41,942 nt of DNA from Halieaceae bacterium (GCA_902623175.1 CACNSR010000019.1:1-41942); one strand, 5' to 3'; positions 26,289 through 37,066 are shown, counted from the first letter of the stretch. Notes: generated by a model from the letters alone, not told the origin. Numbers and translations are program-made.

Positions 26289-27535
26289 GTGAGGATTTTT
26301 CGGACTGTCGTGAAACGCGACAGGTCCACCGATCTGCGCTGTCAGACCCGCGCTTTCGGTGTTATTACCCCGCAAGCTGGTTCTCAAGCCTTGGGGCGTG
26401 GTTACTGCGATTTCTGCTGGGATGGAGCGCCTGGGATCTCACGCACTCGGCGACCTGGGTGGGTATTGTCGGCGCTCTGATGCTGGCGCCGGCGCTGTTG
26501 TTGTCGCCGTGGTTCGGGATTCTGTCTGACAGGGTGAATCCGCGTGAAGGGCTGCGGTTGTCGATGGTGATTCACAGCGCCATCACGCTGACCGGCACCC
26601 TCACGAATTGGCTGGGTTGGTACGACCGCGCGGCGTTAGTGGCGCTCGCGGCGACCCTAGGTGTGGCCACCTCACTGCACTCGCCGATGCGTCTTGCGCT
26701 TGTGCCACTTCTGGTCACGCGCGAGGCCTTACCAAGCGCGGTGGGATATTCCGCCATGTCTTTCAATATTGCGCGCATGGTGGGCCCCGCTCTTGGAGCG
26801 GCGCTGGTTGCGCAGGTGAACGTCAGCGCAGCTTGGCTGGTTGCAATGTTGATGTTCATGGGGGCCTTCTGGGGGCTGTCACGATTGACGATTGAACAGG
26901 ATTCACCTGCGGCGTCATCGACTTCTTTCGTGGACCAGTTGATCGCAGGTTTTCGCCATTTGTTGGACCGATCCGATCTCAAACTATTACTCGCGCTCAC
27001 GGCGCTTAATGGCCTTCTCGGTCGCACTATTATCGAGTTGCTGCCGGCCCTCTCGGGACAAGTGTTACAGGGTGGATCTGCAGAGCTTGCGGTACTGGTT
27101 GCCATGGCGGGTTTGGGTTCTGTCCTGGGGGGGTTGTTGGTCAGCCGCCAGGCGGCTGATTTGGCGCGACTGATGATGCTGGTGTGCGCAGCCATCATGC
27201 TGGCAGGCCTCGCTCTCATCAGTTTGCAGTGCTTTGCAGGGCTGGTCGGGCTGGCGCTGTGGGTATCGATACTCAGTGTAGTCACCACCGTGGCAGGTAC
27301 CGGCTCGCAGACGCTCATACAGTTGACGGCCAGTGCCGAATACCGCGGTCGCGTAATGAGTGTCTGGACCATGCTGGCCATGGGTGCGCCTGCGTTGGGT
27401 GCCGCCTTGCTCGGCGCGGGAGTGGATGGGTTTGGATTTAGTCATGTCGCTGTATGGACGGGAGGCGTGGGCGTTGTGTTGGTGATCAGTCTCTACGCGC
27501 GCCGCTCGCGTGTTTTGGTAGGCAGTGACCCCTGA
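26273..27535 (+). CDS. MFS transporter
   Basis: The protein has 420 aa with about 11-12 hydrophobic segments. The loop after the second segment, GILSDRVNPREGL, is the MFS motif-A region (compare GxLaDRxGRrxxl), and the layout resembles the MFS 3 / EntS-like exporter group. Substrate unknown; drug or siderophore efflux is the common role of the group. ATG 26273 is preferred over TTG 26267. The start is only 9 nt from the LexA box, which leaves no room for a normal Shine-Dalgarno outside it. The 3' end overlaps the convergent holA by 43 bp. Confidence 0.85.
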   Translation: MTQKASEDFSDCRETRQVHRSALSDPRFRCYYPASWFSSLGAWLLRFLLGWSAWDLTHSATWVGIVGALMLAPALLLSPWFGILSDRVNPREGLRLSMVIHSAITLTGTLTNWLGWYDRAALVALAATLGVATSLHSPMRLALVPLLVTREALPSAVGYSAMSFNIARMVGPALGAALVAQVNVSAAWLVAMLMFMGAFWGLSRLTIEQDSPAASSTSFVDQLIAGFRHLLDRSDLKLLLALTALNGLLGRTIIELLPALSGQVLQGGSAELAVLVAMAGLGSVLGGLLVSRQAADLARLMMLVCAAIMLAGLALISLQCFAGLVGLALWVSILSVVTTVAGTGSQTLIQLTASAEYRGRVMSVWTMLAMGAPALGAALLGAGVDGFGFSHVAVWTGGVGVVLVISLYARRSRVLVGSDP

Positions 27536-28527
27536 GCCATCACCACCACGAGCTGCTCCAATAAACTCCAGGGTTCGCCCTGCATAAACCCCTTGCTGGC
27601 GCCATCCGCGTGAAAGCTGAGTGCCTGCATCTCTGCGAGATCCCGACCGCCCAGCCGGTTCATGGCCGAGCGCACTAGCCCCTGTCGATTACGCCACACC
27701 CCCCGCTGACTCAATGCCGTATTCACGGGTGTGCCCCCCGCAATTTCTCGCTTTAAATCCTCCAGCAACCGGATTTCCCGCGAGAGGGCCCATAACAACA
27801 CGGGGGGTTGAATGGACTCGGCCCGCAGTCCGCGCAATGTCCGCACGGCGCTCCGGCTATCTCCCGACAGTGCAACGTCGACCAACCGAAACGCGTCGTA
27901 ACGGGCGTTATCCGACACGGTGTCTGCCACTAACTCGGCGGTGATGGTCTGCTCTCCATGCAGCAGTCTCAGCTTTTCAATTTCCTGCGACGCCGCGAGC
28001 AGATTGCCTTCCAGTCGTTCGGCCAGCAGCGTCACGGCGTCGTTGTTTGCGGTGAGTCCAGCGATCTTCATGCGGGCAGCTAGCCAGCCGGGTAACTCGG
28101 CCGGGGAGATCGGCCATACCGGGAGGATGACCCCCGCTTGATCTAGCGCAACGTACCATTTGCTCTTCTGCGACTGCTTGTCGATGCGTCCGCTGACGAT
28201 GAGCAGAACGTCTTCCTGATCCCCCGCCAGATATTCTTGTATCGCCTTACTGCCCTCGGTGCCGGGTTTGCCGCTGGCCAGCTGCACCTCAATTAACTTT
28301 CTATCGGCAAACAGGGAAAGCGAGCCGGCGCTATGGCCGAGCTCAAGCCAATCGTCCTTACTGGAGATCGTGATGCGTTGACGCTCCGTGCAGCCTGATG
28401 CGCGGGCCGCGGTGCGAATGGCATCGGCGCACTCCTGCACGATAAGTGGCTCGTCGCCTGAAATCAGATAGCAAGGGGCAAGATGTTGTGAGAGATGATC
28501 AGCGAGTTGCGGGGGCTTCAGTTGCAT
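27493..28527 (-). CDS. holA: DNA polymerase III subunit delta
   Basis: The protein has 344 aa (E. coli HolA 343). It opens the beta clamp as part of the clamp loader. LSQHLAPCYLISGDEPLIVQE and later LLWALSREIRLLEDLKR are typical of the delta subunit. The ATG overlaps the lptE stop by one base (TGATG). It is the last gene of the leuS-lptE-holA run, an order conserved in gammaproteobacteria. Its 3' end overlaps the end of the convergent MFS gene by 43 bp. Confidence 0.94.
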   Translation of the reverse strand: MQLKPPQLADHLSQHLAPCYLISGDEPLIVQECADAIRTAARASGCTERQRITISSKDDWLELGHSAGSLSLFADRKLIEVQLASGKPGTEGSKAIQEYLAGDQEDVLLIVSGRIDKQSQKSKWYVALDQAGVILPVWPISPAELPGWLAARMKIAGLTANNDAVTLLAERLEGNLLAASQEIEKLRLLHGEQTITAELVADTVSDNARYDAFRLVDVALSGDSRSAVRTLRGLRAESIQPPVLLWALSREIRLLEDLKREIAGGTPVNTALSQRGVWRNRQGLVRSAMNRLGGRDLAEMQALSFHADGASKGFMQGEPWSLLEQLVVVMAQGSLPTKTRERRA

Positions 28528-29093
28528 CAGGTGCCCAGGCTGTGGCTGATGCGACGGGCAATCTGATCGGCGAGGTCACGGCGCATTTCTTTGCGAAGCA
28601 GCCGGATCTCTTCGGTTTTACCGACCACGTTGCGAGGGTCGTCGAGCATCTGCCGGGTCACAGTCGCCCGCGCATCAATCGGCTCGGATTCATGCCGGTC
28701 GAGCGTGAAATCGGCGAACAGCGTGAGCTCGAGTTCTGCCGCCCTGGCCTGAGCTGTGAGTGAGACGTTGCGCTGCGTGAACTGCTCGTGTTGCAGTACT
28801 AGTGTCAGCATGGCGTCGCCTTCTTGCAACAGCATCAGACCCGTTGCGCTGAGTGCTCTGGATACTTCACGGGTCAGTTCAGATCGAGGCTGGCCGCTAA
28901 TGAGTTGGAGCGTCATGCCCTCGAGTTTGGCGCTACTGCTCGCGGCATCGCTCCCTTTCAGTTGGAAGCCACATCCAGCCAGACACATCAGAGTCGCGGA
29001 CAAGCAGATCCATCTGCCTAATGCGCTTTGGCTCGGCGAGCTGTTTACTTTGCGGTTGGCGGACCCGTGGCCAATGTTGTCATGGGTGATCAT
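28527..29093 (-). CDS. lptE: LPS-assembly lipoprotein LptE
   Basis: The protein has 188 aa. A rather long N-terminal segment leads to a signal ending in the lipobox LAGC (Cys41), followed by GFQLKG, the usual LptE start of the mature protein. LptE plugs the LptD barrel in the outer membrane and helps insert LPS. The gene overlaps leuS by 4 nt (ATGA) and holA by 1 nt, so it is translationally coupled to both. The signal peptide n-region is about 26 residues long, so a later start cannot be fully excluded. Confidence 0.93.
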   Translation of the reverse strand: MITHDNIGHGSANRKVNSSPSQSALGRWICLSATLMCLAGCGFQLKGSDAASSSAKLEGMTLQLISGQPRSELTREVSRALSATGLMLLQEGDAMLTLVLQHEQFTQRNVSLTAQARAAELELTLFADFTLDRHESEPIDARATVTRQMLDDPRNVVGKTEEIRLLRKEMRRDLADQIARRISHSLGT

Positions 29094-31540
29094 TGCGCGA
29101 CGATATTCACCAGCTTCTGGGGGACGAAGATGACTTTACGAATGGTCGTATCCGCAAGAAAACGCTGCACGTTCTCCTGACTTTTGGCCATCGCCTCAAT
29201 TTCGGCATTGTCTGCGGACGCGGGCACGTTAATTTTGCCCCGTACCTTACCGTTGACCTGTACCACGATCTCCAACTCGTCGCGGCTCAGGGCTGTGTCG
29301 TCGACCTCGGGCCACTGACTTTCCTTGAACGCATCACCTGTCAGAGCCTGCCACAGGTGCTCGCTAAGGTGCGGTGTAATGGGCCACAATAGCTGTAACA
29401 CTGCGCGCAAGCCCTCGTCAATGACAGCGCGATTGTCGCTGTGCTCGGTTGGGTGGCGGCCGAGTTCATTGCAGAGCTCCATCACCGCGGCCACGGCGGT
29501 ATTAAAGGTTTGTCGGCGCCCATAGTCATCGCTCACTTTGGCTATGGTCTCGTGGATTTTACGGCGCAGATTCTTCTGCTCGCCGTTAGGCGAGTCGGGC
29601 AGTGACTCGGTGCCGTCAGTATCAAAGTCATGCACCAGCCGCCACAGTCTTCTGATAAAGCGATTGGCGCCCTCGACTCCTGAGTCTGACCACTCGAGTG
29701 ACTGCTCGGGGGGTGCCGCAAACATGCTGAATAAACGCACCGTGTCGGCGCCATACCGATCGATTAATTCTTGTGGGTCCACCGTGTTGCCTTTGGACTT
29801 TGACATCTTGGCGCCGTCTTTCAGCACCATGCCCTGGGTGAGCAGCCGCTCGAAAGGCTCGTCGCTAGTCACCAGCCCAGCATCGCGCATCAGCTTGTGG
29901 AAGAAGCGGGAATAGAGGAGGTGCAAAATGGCGTGTTCAATGCCGCCGACGTACTGATCCACGGGTAGCCAATAATTGGCCTGATCGCTGTCGATCATGC
30001 CGTCGGTGTAGTGTGGACAGGTGAAGCGCGCGTAGTACCACGAGGACTGAACAAAGGTGTCGAAGGTATCGGTTTCTCGCTCACAGGGGTGCCCCCCAAG
30101 TTCAAGCCGGCGCCACTCGGGGTCGGCCTTGATGGGTGAGGTCACGCCGTCCATAACGACAGTTTCCGGCAGCAATGAGGGCAGGCGATCGGTCGGAATG
30201 GGTATGTCTTGTCCGTCTTCCAGGTTGAGCATGGGGATCGGGGTTCCCCAGTAGCGTTGGCGCGAGACGCCCCAGTCTCTCAAGCGGAACTGGGTCGTGG
30301 TCTGGCCTATCCTCGCGGCCTCAAGCCGGGCAGCGATCCCTTCAAAGGCCTCGTCAAAGTCGCACCCATCGAATTCTGCAGACCCGGTCAGCACGCCGTG
30401 CTCCGTGTAGGCGCCGTCCCCGGTCGCCGCGGGCTTACCCTCGGCATCACAAATTACCGTTTTCATCGGTAGCGAGTACTTGCGGGCAAACTCCCAGTCC
30501 CGCTCGTCGTGCGCCGGCACGGCCATGACCGCGCCTGAGCCGTAGTCCATCAATACATAGTTAGCGACCCAAACAGGGATAGCCTCACCGGTCAGCGGGT
30601 GCGTAGCGCGCAAGCCCGTATCCATGCCAAGTTTCTCTGCCTGCGCCATGTCGGCCTCTGCGACCGATGCCTGCTTGCACGCGGTGATGAAATCAGCGAG
30701 CTCGGTGTTGCTCTCTGCTAGCGCCAGCGTAATGGGGTGTTCCGCAGCCAGACTGATGTAGGTCACGCCATATAGCGTGTCGGGCCGCGTGGTATAAACC
30801 TCGATGCGATCGAGGTTGGCGACCGGCTCACCTAGCCCAAAGGCCAGCTCCACGCCGCGGCTTTTTCCAATCCAGTTGCGTTGCATGGTGCGCACCGCCT
30901 CAGGCCAGCCGTCCAGCGTATCGAGCCCCTCGAGCAGTTCTTCCGCGTAGGCAGTAATGCGAATAAACCATTGCGGAATCTCGCGCCGTTCGACCACGGC
31001 GCCCGACCGCCAGCCGCGTCCATCGATCACCTGTTCATTGGCTAGAACGGTCTGGTCCACGGGATCCCAGTTTACCGTGGCCATTTTTTTGTAGACCAGA
31101 CCCCGCTCAAAGAGTTGGGTAAAGAACCACTGCTCCCACTGATAGTAACGCGGGTCGCAGGTGGCGATTTCCCTGTCCCAGTCATAGGCGTAGCCCAGGC
31201 GCTGTAGTTGAGTGCGCATGTGGTCGATGTTTTGCCGGGTCCACTCGGCAGGCGCCACTTTGTTGGCAATGGCTGCATTCTCGGCGGGGAGCCCAAAGGC
31301 GTCCCAGCCCATGGGCTGCAAAACGTTTTTGCCCTGCATACGCTGATAACGGGCGATGACGTCGGCAATGGTGTAGTTGCGCACGTGTCCCATGTGAAGT
31401 TTGCCGCTGGGGTAGGGAAACATGGCCAGGCAGTAAAACTTTTCCCGCGCCTCATCGGGCTGCACGGCGAAACGACCGGCCTCAGCCCACTCGGCCTGTA
31501 GCGCCAGTTCCAATGTTTGTGGTGTGTATTCCTGACTCAT
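29090..31540 (-). CDS. leuS: Leucyl-tRNA synthetase
   Basis: The protein has 816 aa, slightly shorter than the E. coli enzyme (860). Class I motifs: HMGH (49-52) as HIGH and KMSKS (578-582). The editing domain is recognisable from [12 protein letters not shown] and [11 protein letters not shown]. The ATG at 31540 has GAGGAA just upstream. It starts 95 nt after the lnt stop; this gap holds a GC hairpin (31603-31618). It overlaps lptE by 4 nt. Confidence 0.97.
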   Translation of the reverse strand: MSQEYTPQTLELALQAEWAEAGRFAVQPDEAREKFYCLAMFPYPSGKLHMGHVRNYTIADVIARYQRMQGKNVLQPMGWDAFGLPAENAAIANKVAPAEWTRQNIDHMRTQLQRLGYAYDWDREIATCDPRYYQWEQWFFTQLFERGLVYKKMATVNWDPVDQTVLANEQVIDGRGWRSGAVVERREIPQWFIRITAYAEELLEGLDTLDGWPEAVRTMQRNWIGKSRGVELAFGLGEPVANLDRIEVYTTRPDTLYGVTYISLAAEHPITLALAESNTELADFITACKQASVAEADMAQAEKLGMDTGLRATHPLTGEAIPVWVANYVLMDYGSGAVMAVPAHDERDWEFARKYSLPMKTVICDAEGKPAATGDGAYTEHGVLTGSAEFDGCDFDEAFEGIAARLEAARIGQTTTQFRLRDWGVSRQRYWGTPIPMLNLEDGQDIPIPTDRLPSLLPETVVMDGVTSPIKADPEWRRLELGGHPCERETDTFDTFVQSSWYYARFTCPHYTDGMIDSDQANYWLPVDQYVGGIEHAILHLLYSRFFHKLMRDAGLVTSDEPFERLLTQGMVLKDGAKMSKSKGNTVDPQELIDRYGADTVRLFSMFAAPPEQSLEWSDSGVEGANRFIRRLWRLVHDFDTDGTESLPDSPNGEQKNLRRKIHETIAKVSDDYGRRQTFNTAVAAVMELCNELGRHPTEHSDNRAVIDEGLRAVLQLLWPITPHLSEHLWQALTGDAFKESQWPEVDDTALSRDELEIVVQVNGKVRGKINVPASADNAEIEAMAKSQENVQRFLADTTIRKVIFVPQKLVNIVAQ

Positions 31541-31602
31541 TGTTCCTCAATCACAGCAACGGGAGATGTCGGTTTTACCCTGATTGCGCTTTGCGTCCAC
31601 CA

Positions 31603-31618
31603 CGGCCCTACAGGGCCG
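31603..31618. terminator. GC hairpin between lnt and leuS
   Basis: CGGCCC-TACA-GGGCCG forms a perfect 6-bp stem with a tetraloop, 18 nt downstream of the lnt stop on the minus strand and 63 nt before leuS. There is no T tract. It may be a weak attenuator or processing site inside the operon. Confidence 0.35.
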
Positions 31619-31635
31619 CGCAGAGTGTACCAGTA

Positions 31636-33102
31636 TTAGGCGCGATCCCGACCCAATACGAGGATGATCAGGGCGAAAACCCAGACCGGGAGGCTTCCTG
31701 TTACGGCAAAGGGCGTGCGACCGGAACGCGGTTGCACGGTGCCGCTGACCACGGACTCAGTGAACTGGCTTGCCGTGGAGGTGACAACGCCTCTGGACGT
31801 GATCAGGGCGCTGACACCGTCATTGGTGCTACGGATCAGATCGCGCCCGAGCTCGACCGCGCGGTAGCGGGCCATTTGAAAGTGCTGCCAGGGGCCTGCG
31901 CTTTGGCCAAACCAAGTGTCATTACTGATGGTGACGAGGAGCGCCGCGTCCTGGGCATAGCGTTGCACGAAGTCCGGGTAAACAATTTCGTAACAGATGA
32001 AAGGCGCAACCGGCAGGTTGCCGGCGAGGAGAGGGCGCTGTTCGGTCGCACCGGCAACGAACTGCGACATGGGCAGGTCGAAAAAAGCGATTACGCCTCG
32101 TAGCCATCGCTCCAGTGGCACATACTCCCCAAAGGGAACCAGCTTCTGTTTGTGGTACGTCCCCGATCCGGCGCCGAGGGCCATGATGCTGTTGTAGCGC
32201 CCCGTGGTATCGCGGGTGGGGATGCCGGTGATGAGCGTGCTGTCCAGCTGCGCGAGTTGTTGGTCGACCGGCTCGATAACATCCAGTAACCGATCGCGAT
32301 AGCCCGGCAATGCTGACTCGGGCCAAACCACGAGGTCATGGTCCTGAGCGAGCGTCGTTGAGAGGGTGCCAAAGTCGGACAGGATCCCCTCACGGTAGCG
32401 CGGGTCCCATTTTTCCTTCAACGGGACATTGGGCTGCACGACTGCGACCGTAACCGCTTCCCCCTCAGCGACAGTCCACTCTGTGCGCTGCAAGAGTAGC
32501 CCCGCAAGCACTAATGTACCGACCACTAAAGCAGCGCCCACCCAACGCCCGATATCGCGCGGCAGACTCAAAGCATTGGCAATCAAGCAGCCGATCGCGA
32601 CGAGGAACCAGGACGTACCGTATACCCCGATGACCGGAATCCACCCTGCCAAGGGTGAATCGAGTGCGCCGTAGCCGGCATATAGCCAAGGGAAACCGGT
32701 GAGTAGCCAGTTACGCAGCCACTCGAAAAGCACCCATAACGAGGCAAACTGAACCGCTCGCCATGACGGGTGTCGGCTCGCGAGTCGGGCAAAGGCCAAC
32801 CCCTGTGCGGCGAAAAGCAGTCCAAGACCGCCGCAGAACATTGTCGTCAAGGCCGCCGCCAGCCAGACAGGCGCATTGCCGTAAACCTGGATGCTCACGT
32901 ACACCCAAGAGACGCCTGCGGCGAAGAAGCCCGCACCGTAAGCAAATCCGATGCCCCCCGAGCGCTGGGCGCGATTAAGTGCCGTATAAAGGAGGCCAGC
33001 GCTTAGCGGGATAACCGGCCAGACGTCGAATGGAGCCAGACCGAGAGGAAAAATAACGCCAGCCAGCAAGGCTACGCCCCAATTGGGGACCCGGTCGAGC
33101 AT
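31636..33102 (-). CDS. lnt: Apolipoprotein N-acyltransferase
   Basis: The protein has 488 aa. Several membrane segments in the first 200 residues are followed by a nitrilase-like periplasmic domain. The catalytic triad is visible: Glu262 in VVWPESALP, Lys318 in YHKQKLVPFGE and Cys370 in APFICYEIVYPDF. Lnt adds the third acyl chain to lipoproteins in the inner membrane; LptE, the lipocalin and the DUF885 protein in this window are likely clients. The ATG overlaps the corC stop by 1 nt (TGATG). Confidence 0.96.
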   Translation of the reverse strand: MLDRVPNWGVALLAGVIFPLGLAPFDVWPVIPLSAGLLYTALNRAQRSGGIGFAYGAGFFAAGVSWVYVSIQVYGNAPVWLAAALTTMFCGGLGLLFAAQGLAFARLASRHPSWRAVQFASLWVLFEWLRNWLLTGFPWLYAGYGALDSPLAGWIPVIGVYGTSWFLVAIGCLIANALSLPRDIGRWVGAALVVGTLVLAGLLLQRTEWTVAEGEAVTVAVVQPNVPLKEKWDPRYREGILSDFGTLSTTLAQDHDLVVWPESALPGYRDRLLDVIEPVDQQLAQLDSTLITGIPTRDTTGRYNSIMALGAGSGTYHKQKLVPFGEYVPLERWLRGVIAFFDLPMSQFVAGATEQRPLLAGNLPVAPFICYEIVYPDFVQRYAQDAALLVTISNDTWFGQSAGPWQHFQMARYRAVELGRDLIRSTNDGVSALITSRGVVTSTASQFTESVVSGTVQPRSGRTPFAVTGSLPVWVFALIILVLGRDRA

Positions 33103-33953
33103 CAGTCTGTGGCGTCAGTGGCTTCGGTTGTTACCCGCAAACGCGTGAGTCGACGCTCGTCAGCATGGATGACCTTGAACTCGAACTGATCCAATCGAAT
33201 CGATTGGTTGCGGGTCGGCAGTTGCCCGAAGGCGTTGATTACTAGCCCACCAATCGTGTCGAACTCCTCGTCGCTAAGAGCAGTGTCAAAGAATTCGTTG
33301 AATTCGTCGATGGGTGTGAGTGCCTCGACAATGAAAGAGTTGTCGTTGACTGGGCGGATCAGCTGTCCTTCTTCGACATCGGTCTCGTCTTCGATTTCAC
33401 CCACAATCTCCTCAAGCACATCCTCGATGGTAATAAGGCCGGCGATACCACCGTACTCGTCGATCACGATCGCCATATGATTGCGGTTCTGCCGGAACTC
33501 GCGCAGCAGCACATTGAGCCGCTTGCTCTCAGGAACGGCAATCACCGGCCGCATCAGTTCCATGATGCTCGGCACGTCTCCGTCACTCTGAATCAGAGGC
33601 AACAGGTCCTTGGCGAGCAACATGCCGATGACATCGTCGATACCATCGCCGATCACCGGGTAGCGCGAGTGGCCAGATTGGACAATTTTGGGCAATGCTT
33701 CCTGAAGCGGCTGATCGGAATCAATCACAATCATCTGCGCGCGGGGGATCATGATGTCGCGCACCTGCATGTCGGTCACGAGCAATGCGCCCTCCATGAT
33801 TTTGCGCGCCTCCTCATCGATGATCTCGTGCTCTTCAGCGAGCGAGAGCACACCCTCCAAGTCAGATTTATTCTGGGGTTCGCCGCTGATGAAATGAGTC
33901 AATCGCTCCAGCCAGGATCGTTCTTCCCATTCCGGCTTTCGGTCGTCGTTCAC
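33102..33953 (-). CDS. corC: CorC/HlyC-family CBS-domain protein
   Basis: The protein has 283 aa. It has paired CBS domains (from about VRDIMIPRAQM through the second IDEYGGIAGLITIEDVLEEI) and a C-terminal CorC/HlyC transporter-associated domain. Relatives are linked to magnesium and cobalt efflux together with CorA or act in membrane-envelope homeostasis. The GTG start overlaps the ybeY stop by 4 nt (GTGA), and the stop overlaps lnt by 1 nt. The order phoH-ybeY-corC-lnt is the classic ybeZYX-lnt cluster. Confidence 0.94.
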   Translation of the reverse strand: MNDDRKPEWEERSWLERLTHFISGEPQNKSDLEGVLSLAEEHEIIDEEARKIMEGALLVTDMQVRDIMIPRAQMIVIDSDQPLQEALPKIVQSGHSRYPVIGDGIDDVIGMLLAKDLLPLIQSDGDVPSIMELMRPVIAVPESKRLNVLLREFRQNRNHMAIVIDEYGGIAGLITIEDVLEEIVGEIEDETDVEEGQLIRPVNDNSFIVEALTPIDEFNEFFDTALSDEEFDTIGGLVINAFGQLPTRNQSIRLDQFEFKVIHADERRLTRLRVTTEATDATD

Positions 33954-34438
33954 GTTGCTAGGCCCTCCGGGGGCTGTTCAGGGTCATAGGGATTGGGAAA
34001 GCCCAGGTGCCCGAGTAAGTCGCTCTCGAGTGCCTCCATCTTTTTGGCTTCCGCAGAGATTTGGTGGTCATGGCCCAGCAGATGCAGGACACCATGAATG
34101 ACGAGATGCGCCCAGTGGGCTTCCTCGGATTTTTGTTGCTGCGCGGCTTCGAGCTGCACTAGCGGCGCGCAGATCACCAGGTCTCCCAGTAAGCCAGAGC
34201 CTGTTTCTGTCGGCAAATCGGCAGGGAAGGACAGCACGTTGGTAGGGCCTGCTTTCGCGCGGTAGGTTTGATTGAGTTCCGCCGCCTCGTCATTGTCGGT
34301 AATACGAATGGAAAGTTCGGGAGTAGGCTCGGGCAGAGAAGCGGTCTGTATCAGGGTGTGACGCACCCAGCCCTGCAGTGTGGCGTCACTGGGTGAGGCG
34401 ACGTCGGTGGCCCGGTCAACGGATAGCAGGATATTCAC
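33950..34438 (-). CDS. ybeY: Endoribonuclease YbeY (rRNA maturation)
   Basis: The protein has 162 aa. HGVLHLLGHDH (His115, His119, His125) is the zinc-binding HxxxHxxxxxH motif of YbeY, which takes part in 16S rRNA 3'-end maturation and ribosome quality control. The GTG start overlaps the phoH stop by 4 nt, and the stop overlaps the corC start by 4 nt, so the three are translationally coupled. Confidence 0.96.
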   Translation of the reverse strand: MNILLSVDRATDVASPSDATLQGWVRHTLIQTASLPEPTPELSIRITDNDEAAELNQTYRAKAGPTNVLSFPADLPTETGSGLLGDLVICAPLVQLEAAQQQKSEEAHWAHLVIHGVLHLLGHDHQISAEAKKMEALESDLLGHLGFPNPYDPEQPPEGLAT

Positions 34439-35478
34439 GGAGGACCCTCGCCGCGGGAAGATGCATTGCGCTGCTCAAAAGCGTCGTAGGCGCTCACGAC
34501 CCTCTGCACCAGCGGATGCCGGACCACATCCTTGTTACCAAACTCGGTAAAGGTGATACCGGCCACCTCATCTAGCACCGTCATGGCGTGAGTCAGGCCG
34601 CTCTGGGTGCCCTTTGGGAGGTCAATCTGGCTGGTATCGCCCGTCACCACCGCAGTGGAACCGAAGCCGATCCGGGTTAGGAACATTTTCATTTGCTCCC
34701 GGGTGGTGTTCTGCGCTTCGTCAAGAATGATGAACGCGTGATTCAGCGTTCGGCCGCGCATAAAGGCAAGGGGGGCGACCTCAATGATGTGCCGCTCGAT
34801 GTATTTGTTGACCGTCTCGAACCCCAGCATCTCATAGAGTGCGTCGTAAAGTGGCCGCAGATAGGGGTCTACCTTCTGAGAGAGGTCACCGGGCAGGAAG
34901 CCGAGGCGCTCGCCTGCCTCAACTGCCGGGCGCACCAAAAGGATGCGCTTGACCTGCTCGTTAAGTAGCGCGCGCACCGCACAAGCGACTGCCAGGTAGG
35001 TTTTACCGGTGCCGGCGGGGCCTACGCCAAAGTTGATGTCATGGGTGCTGATGGCCGAGACGTATTGACGCTGGTTTTGGCCCCGCGGCCTGACCGAGAG
35101 TCGTTTGGTGCGAATGAGGCCCGCAGTATTTGTGGCGATATCTGCAGTCAGCGGTTCGCTAAGTAGTTCGAGGTCTGCCTCCTGAAGGCGCAGGTGAATG
35201 CTCTCTGGGCTCAGCTGCGCGCCATTCTCGATATCTGTATACAGCGATGACAGCAGTGAGGCTGCCATCTGGCAGCGCTCGTGGGAGCCCCGCAGTTCGA
35301 AGTGATTGCTGCGATTCTGGATCGTGATGTCGAGACGCTTTTCGATCTGGCGCAAATGACTGTCCAACTGCCCGCAGAGGGCCGCCAGATGTCGCGCGTC
35401 GTTCGGTTCGAGGGATAGGGTGATATGTGAGGCCAGACCCGGAGGAGTAACCTCTGGCGCCGATTGCTCTGTGTCCAA
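34435..35478 (-). CDS. ybeZ: PhoH-family ATPase (YbeZ)
   Basis: The protein has 347 aa. Walker A is GPAGTGKT (153-160); Walker B is AFIILDEAQNTT; GDTSQIDLP is the third motif. YbeZ is a partner of YbeY. I use TTG 35478 because no ATG or GTG precedes the family similarity (ITLSLEPNDARHLAALCGQLD); a purine-rich GAGG is about 14 nt upstream, so the start is uncertain. It lies 79 nt after miaB on the same strand. Confidence 0.93.
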   Translation of the reverse strand: MDTEQSAPEVTPPGLASHITLSLEPNDARHLAALCGQLDSHLRQIEKRLDITIQNRSNHFELRGSHERCQMAASLLSSLYTDIENGAQLSPESIHLRLQEADLELLSEPLTADIATNTAGLIRTKRLSVRPRGQNQRQYVSAISTHDINFGVGPAGTGKTYLAVACAVRALLNEQVKRILLVRPAVEAGERLGFLPGDLSQKVDPYLRPLYDALYEMLGFETVNKYIERHIIEVAPLAFMRGRTLNHAFIILDEAQNTTREQMKMFLTRIGFGSTAVVTGDTSQIDLPKGTQSGLTHAMTVLDEVAGITFTEFGNKDVVRHPLVQRVVSAYDAFEQRNASSRGEGPP

Positions 35479-35557
35479 CGGTTTTCACGCCGCCTCTTTC
35501 ACATTGGGAATCAAACGATACTCGCCTTGCCAGCTGAGTCAACTCCTGTGTAGTGCA

Positions 35558-36904
35558 TCAAACGTGGTCGATCTGTTGTCCCAGCAGCGAGTTGGTATAG
35601 GCTGCCTTAATCTCGACCTCGGCAAACTGGCCGATCAGGGCGGTGTTTTGAGAGGCGAAGTTCACCACGCGATTATTTTCTGTGCGCCCCGAGAGCTGTC
35701 CGGGGCCTTTTTTCGCGTAACCGGTGACCAATATGCGCTGCGTCTTGCCTACCATTGACTCTGAGATCTGCTGTGCCTGTTGCGCAATGCGAGCCTGAAG
35801 TATGTGTAGTCGCTGCTTTTTTACTGCTTCGGGTACCTCGTCGAGCAATTCGGCCGCGGGGGTGCCAGGACGTGCGCTATAGACAAAGCTGAACGAGGTA
35901 TCGAAGCCGATCTCCTCGATCAATTTCATGGTGGCTGCGAAATCGGCCTCGGTCTCGCCTGGGAAGCCGATGATGAAGTCGGATGACAACGAGATGTTAG
36001 GACGAATTTTACGCAGTGCGCGGATCGTTGCCTTGTACTCGAGTGCGGTGTGTCCGCGCTTCATGGACATCAGAATGCGATCCGAGCCACTCTGCACTGG
36101 CAGGTGCAGATGGTCTACCAGCGCGGGTATTTCGGCGTAGCAGGCCACGATGGCATTGGTGAACTCGACCGGGTGCGAGGTGGTGTAGCGAATTCGCTCG
36201 ATACCCGGCACCAGATTTACCAGATGCAGCAGCTCGGCGAAATCAACGATCTCGTCCAGGTGGTTACGCCCACGAAAGGCGTTCACGTTCTGCCCGAGCA
36301 GGTTGACCTCCTTGACACCGCGATCCGCGAGACCCGCAATTTCAGCGATGACGTCGTCGACCGGTCGCGAGACCTCCTCGCCGCGGGTATAGGGCACCAC
36401 GCAAAACGTGCAATACTTGCTACAACCCTCCATGATCGACACAAACGCTGTAGGGCCCTCGACACTAGGCTCGGGCAAGCGATCAAATTTCTCGATCTCG
36501 GGAAAGCTCACATCGACGACAACGGGCTCTCCGCGGCGACGATCATCGATCATCTCCGGCAGTCGGTGAAGTGTTTGCGGACCAAAGATCAGGTCGACAT
36601 AGGGCGCCCGCTTGCCGATTTCAGCGCCCTCCTGGCTGGCCACACAGCCGCCCACGCCGATGATCAGATCAGGGTTCTTCTTCTTCAGGTGCTTCCAGCG
36701 GCCCAGCTGATGAAAGACCTTTTCCTGCGCTTTTTCCCGAATGGAGCAGGTGTTGAGTAGCAGCACGTCCGCCTCATCGGCTGAATCGGTCTGCTCGAGC
36801 CCGTGGCTGGCACCCAACAGGTCGGCCATCCGCGCTGAATCGTATTCGTTCATCTGACAGCCGTGTGTCTCGACAAACAGTTTTTTGGTACCTAGGTTAC
36901 TCAT
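35558..36904 (-). CDS. miaB: tRNA-2-methylthio-N6-dimethylallyladenosine synthase
   Basis: The protein has 448 aa. It is a radical SAM methylthiotransferase acting on A37 of tRNA. The auxiliary cluster cysteines are Cys16, Cys53 and Cys87; the radical SAM CxxxCxxC is Cys161, Cys165 and Cys168 (GCSKYCTFC). A C-terminal TRAM domain ends in the [17 protein letters not shown] region. ATG 36904 gives [17 protein letters not shown] near the start, as in E. coli MiaB. An upstream TTG at 36940 is less likely. No strong Shine-Dalgarno is visible. It is the first gene of the minus-strand housekeeping run. Confidence 0.96.
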   Translation of the reverse strand: MSNLGTKKLFVETHGCQMNEYDSARMADLLGASHGLEQTDSADEADVLLLNTCSIREKAQEKVFHQLGRWKHLKKKNPDLIIGVGGCVASQEGAEIGKRAPYVDLIFGPQTLHRLPEMIDDRRRGEPVVVDVSFPEIEKFDRLPEPSVEGPTAFVSIMEGCSKYCTFCVVPYTRGEEVSRPVDDVIAEIAGLADRGVKEVNLLGQNVNAFRGRNHLDEIVDFAELLHLVNLVPGIERIRYTTSHPVEFTNAIVACYAEIPALVDHLHLPVQSGSDRILMSMKRGHTALEYKATIRALRKIRPNISLSSDFIIGFPGETEADFAATMKLIEEIGFDTSFSFVYSARPGTPAAELLDEVPEAVKKQRLHILQARIAQQAQQISESMVGKTQRILVTGYAKKGPGQLSGRTENNRVVNFASQNTALIGQFAEVEIKAAYTNSLLGQQIDHV

Positions 36905-36999
36905 CTCTTGTGCATATGCTCGCCACGCACGGTGACTCAATAATGGCCGAGGGCGCGGAGTATAGCGCCTGCTGCCCAGGTTTTTGCCTCGAGGTGGAG

Positions 37000-37013
37000 C
37001 TTTGTTCGCAAAG
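37000..37013. repeat. CTTTG-TTCG-CAAAG hairpin upstream of the DUF1820 gene
   Basis: A perfect 5-bp inverted repeat encloses a TTCG tetraloop, 53 nt before the DUF1820 ATG, in the 162-nt space divergent from miaB. It would be a stable UUCG hairpin if transcribed. Function unknown. Confidence 0.3.
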
Positions 37014-37066
37014 TGTTACCATTTCGCCCGCTTTTTCAGCACCCCTTCGGTTCATTGGGAGCCCCT

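Noticed and set aside
26163..26387. Extended N-terminus of imuA (333 aa frame)
   Set aside because: It spans the LexA box and overlaps the MFS start; ATG 26162 has a good Shine-Dalgarno and fits the family.
26572..27381. 269-aa frame antisense to the MFS transporter
   Set aside because: Serine/alanine-rich low-complexity shadow of a clear membrane protein; no start signal or family motif.
36050..36760. 236-aa frame antisense to miaB
   Set aside because: Shadow frame; miaB has all catalytic cysteines on the other strand.
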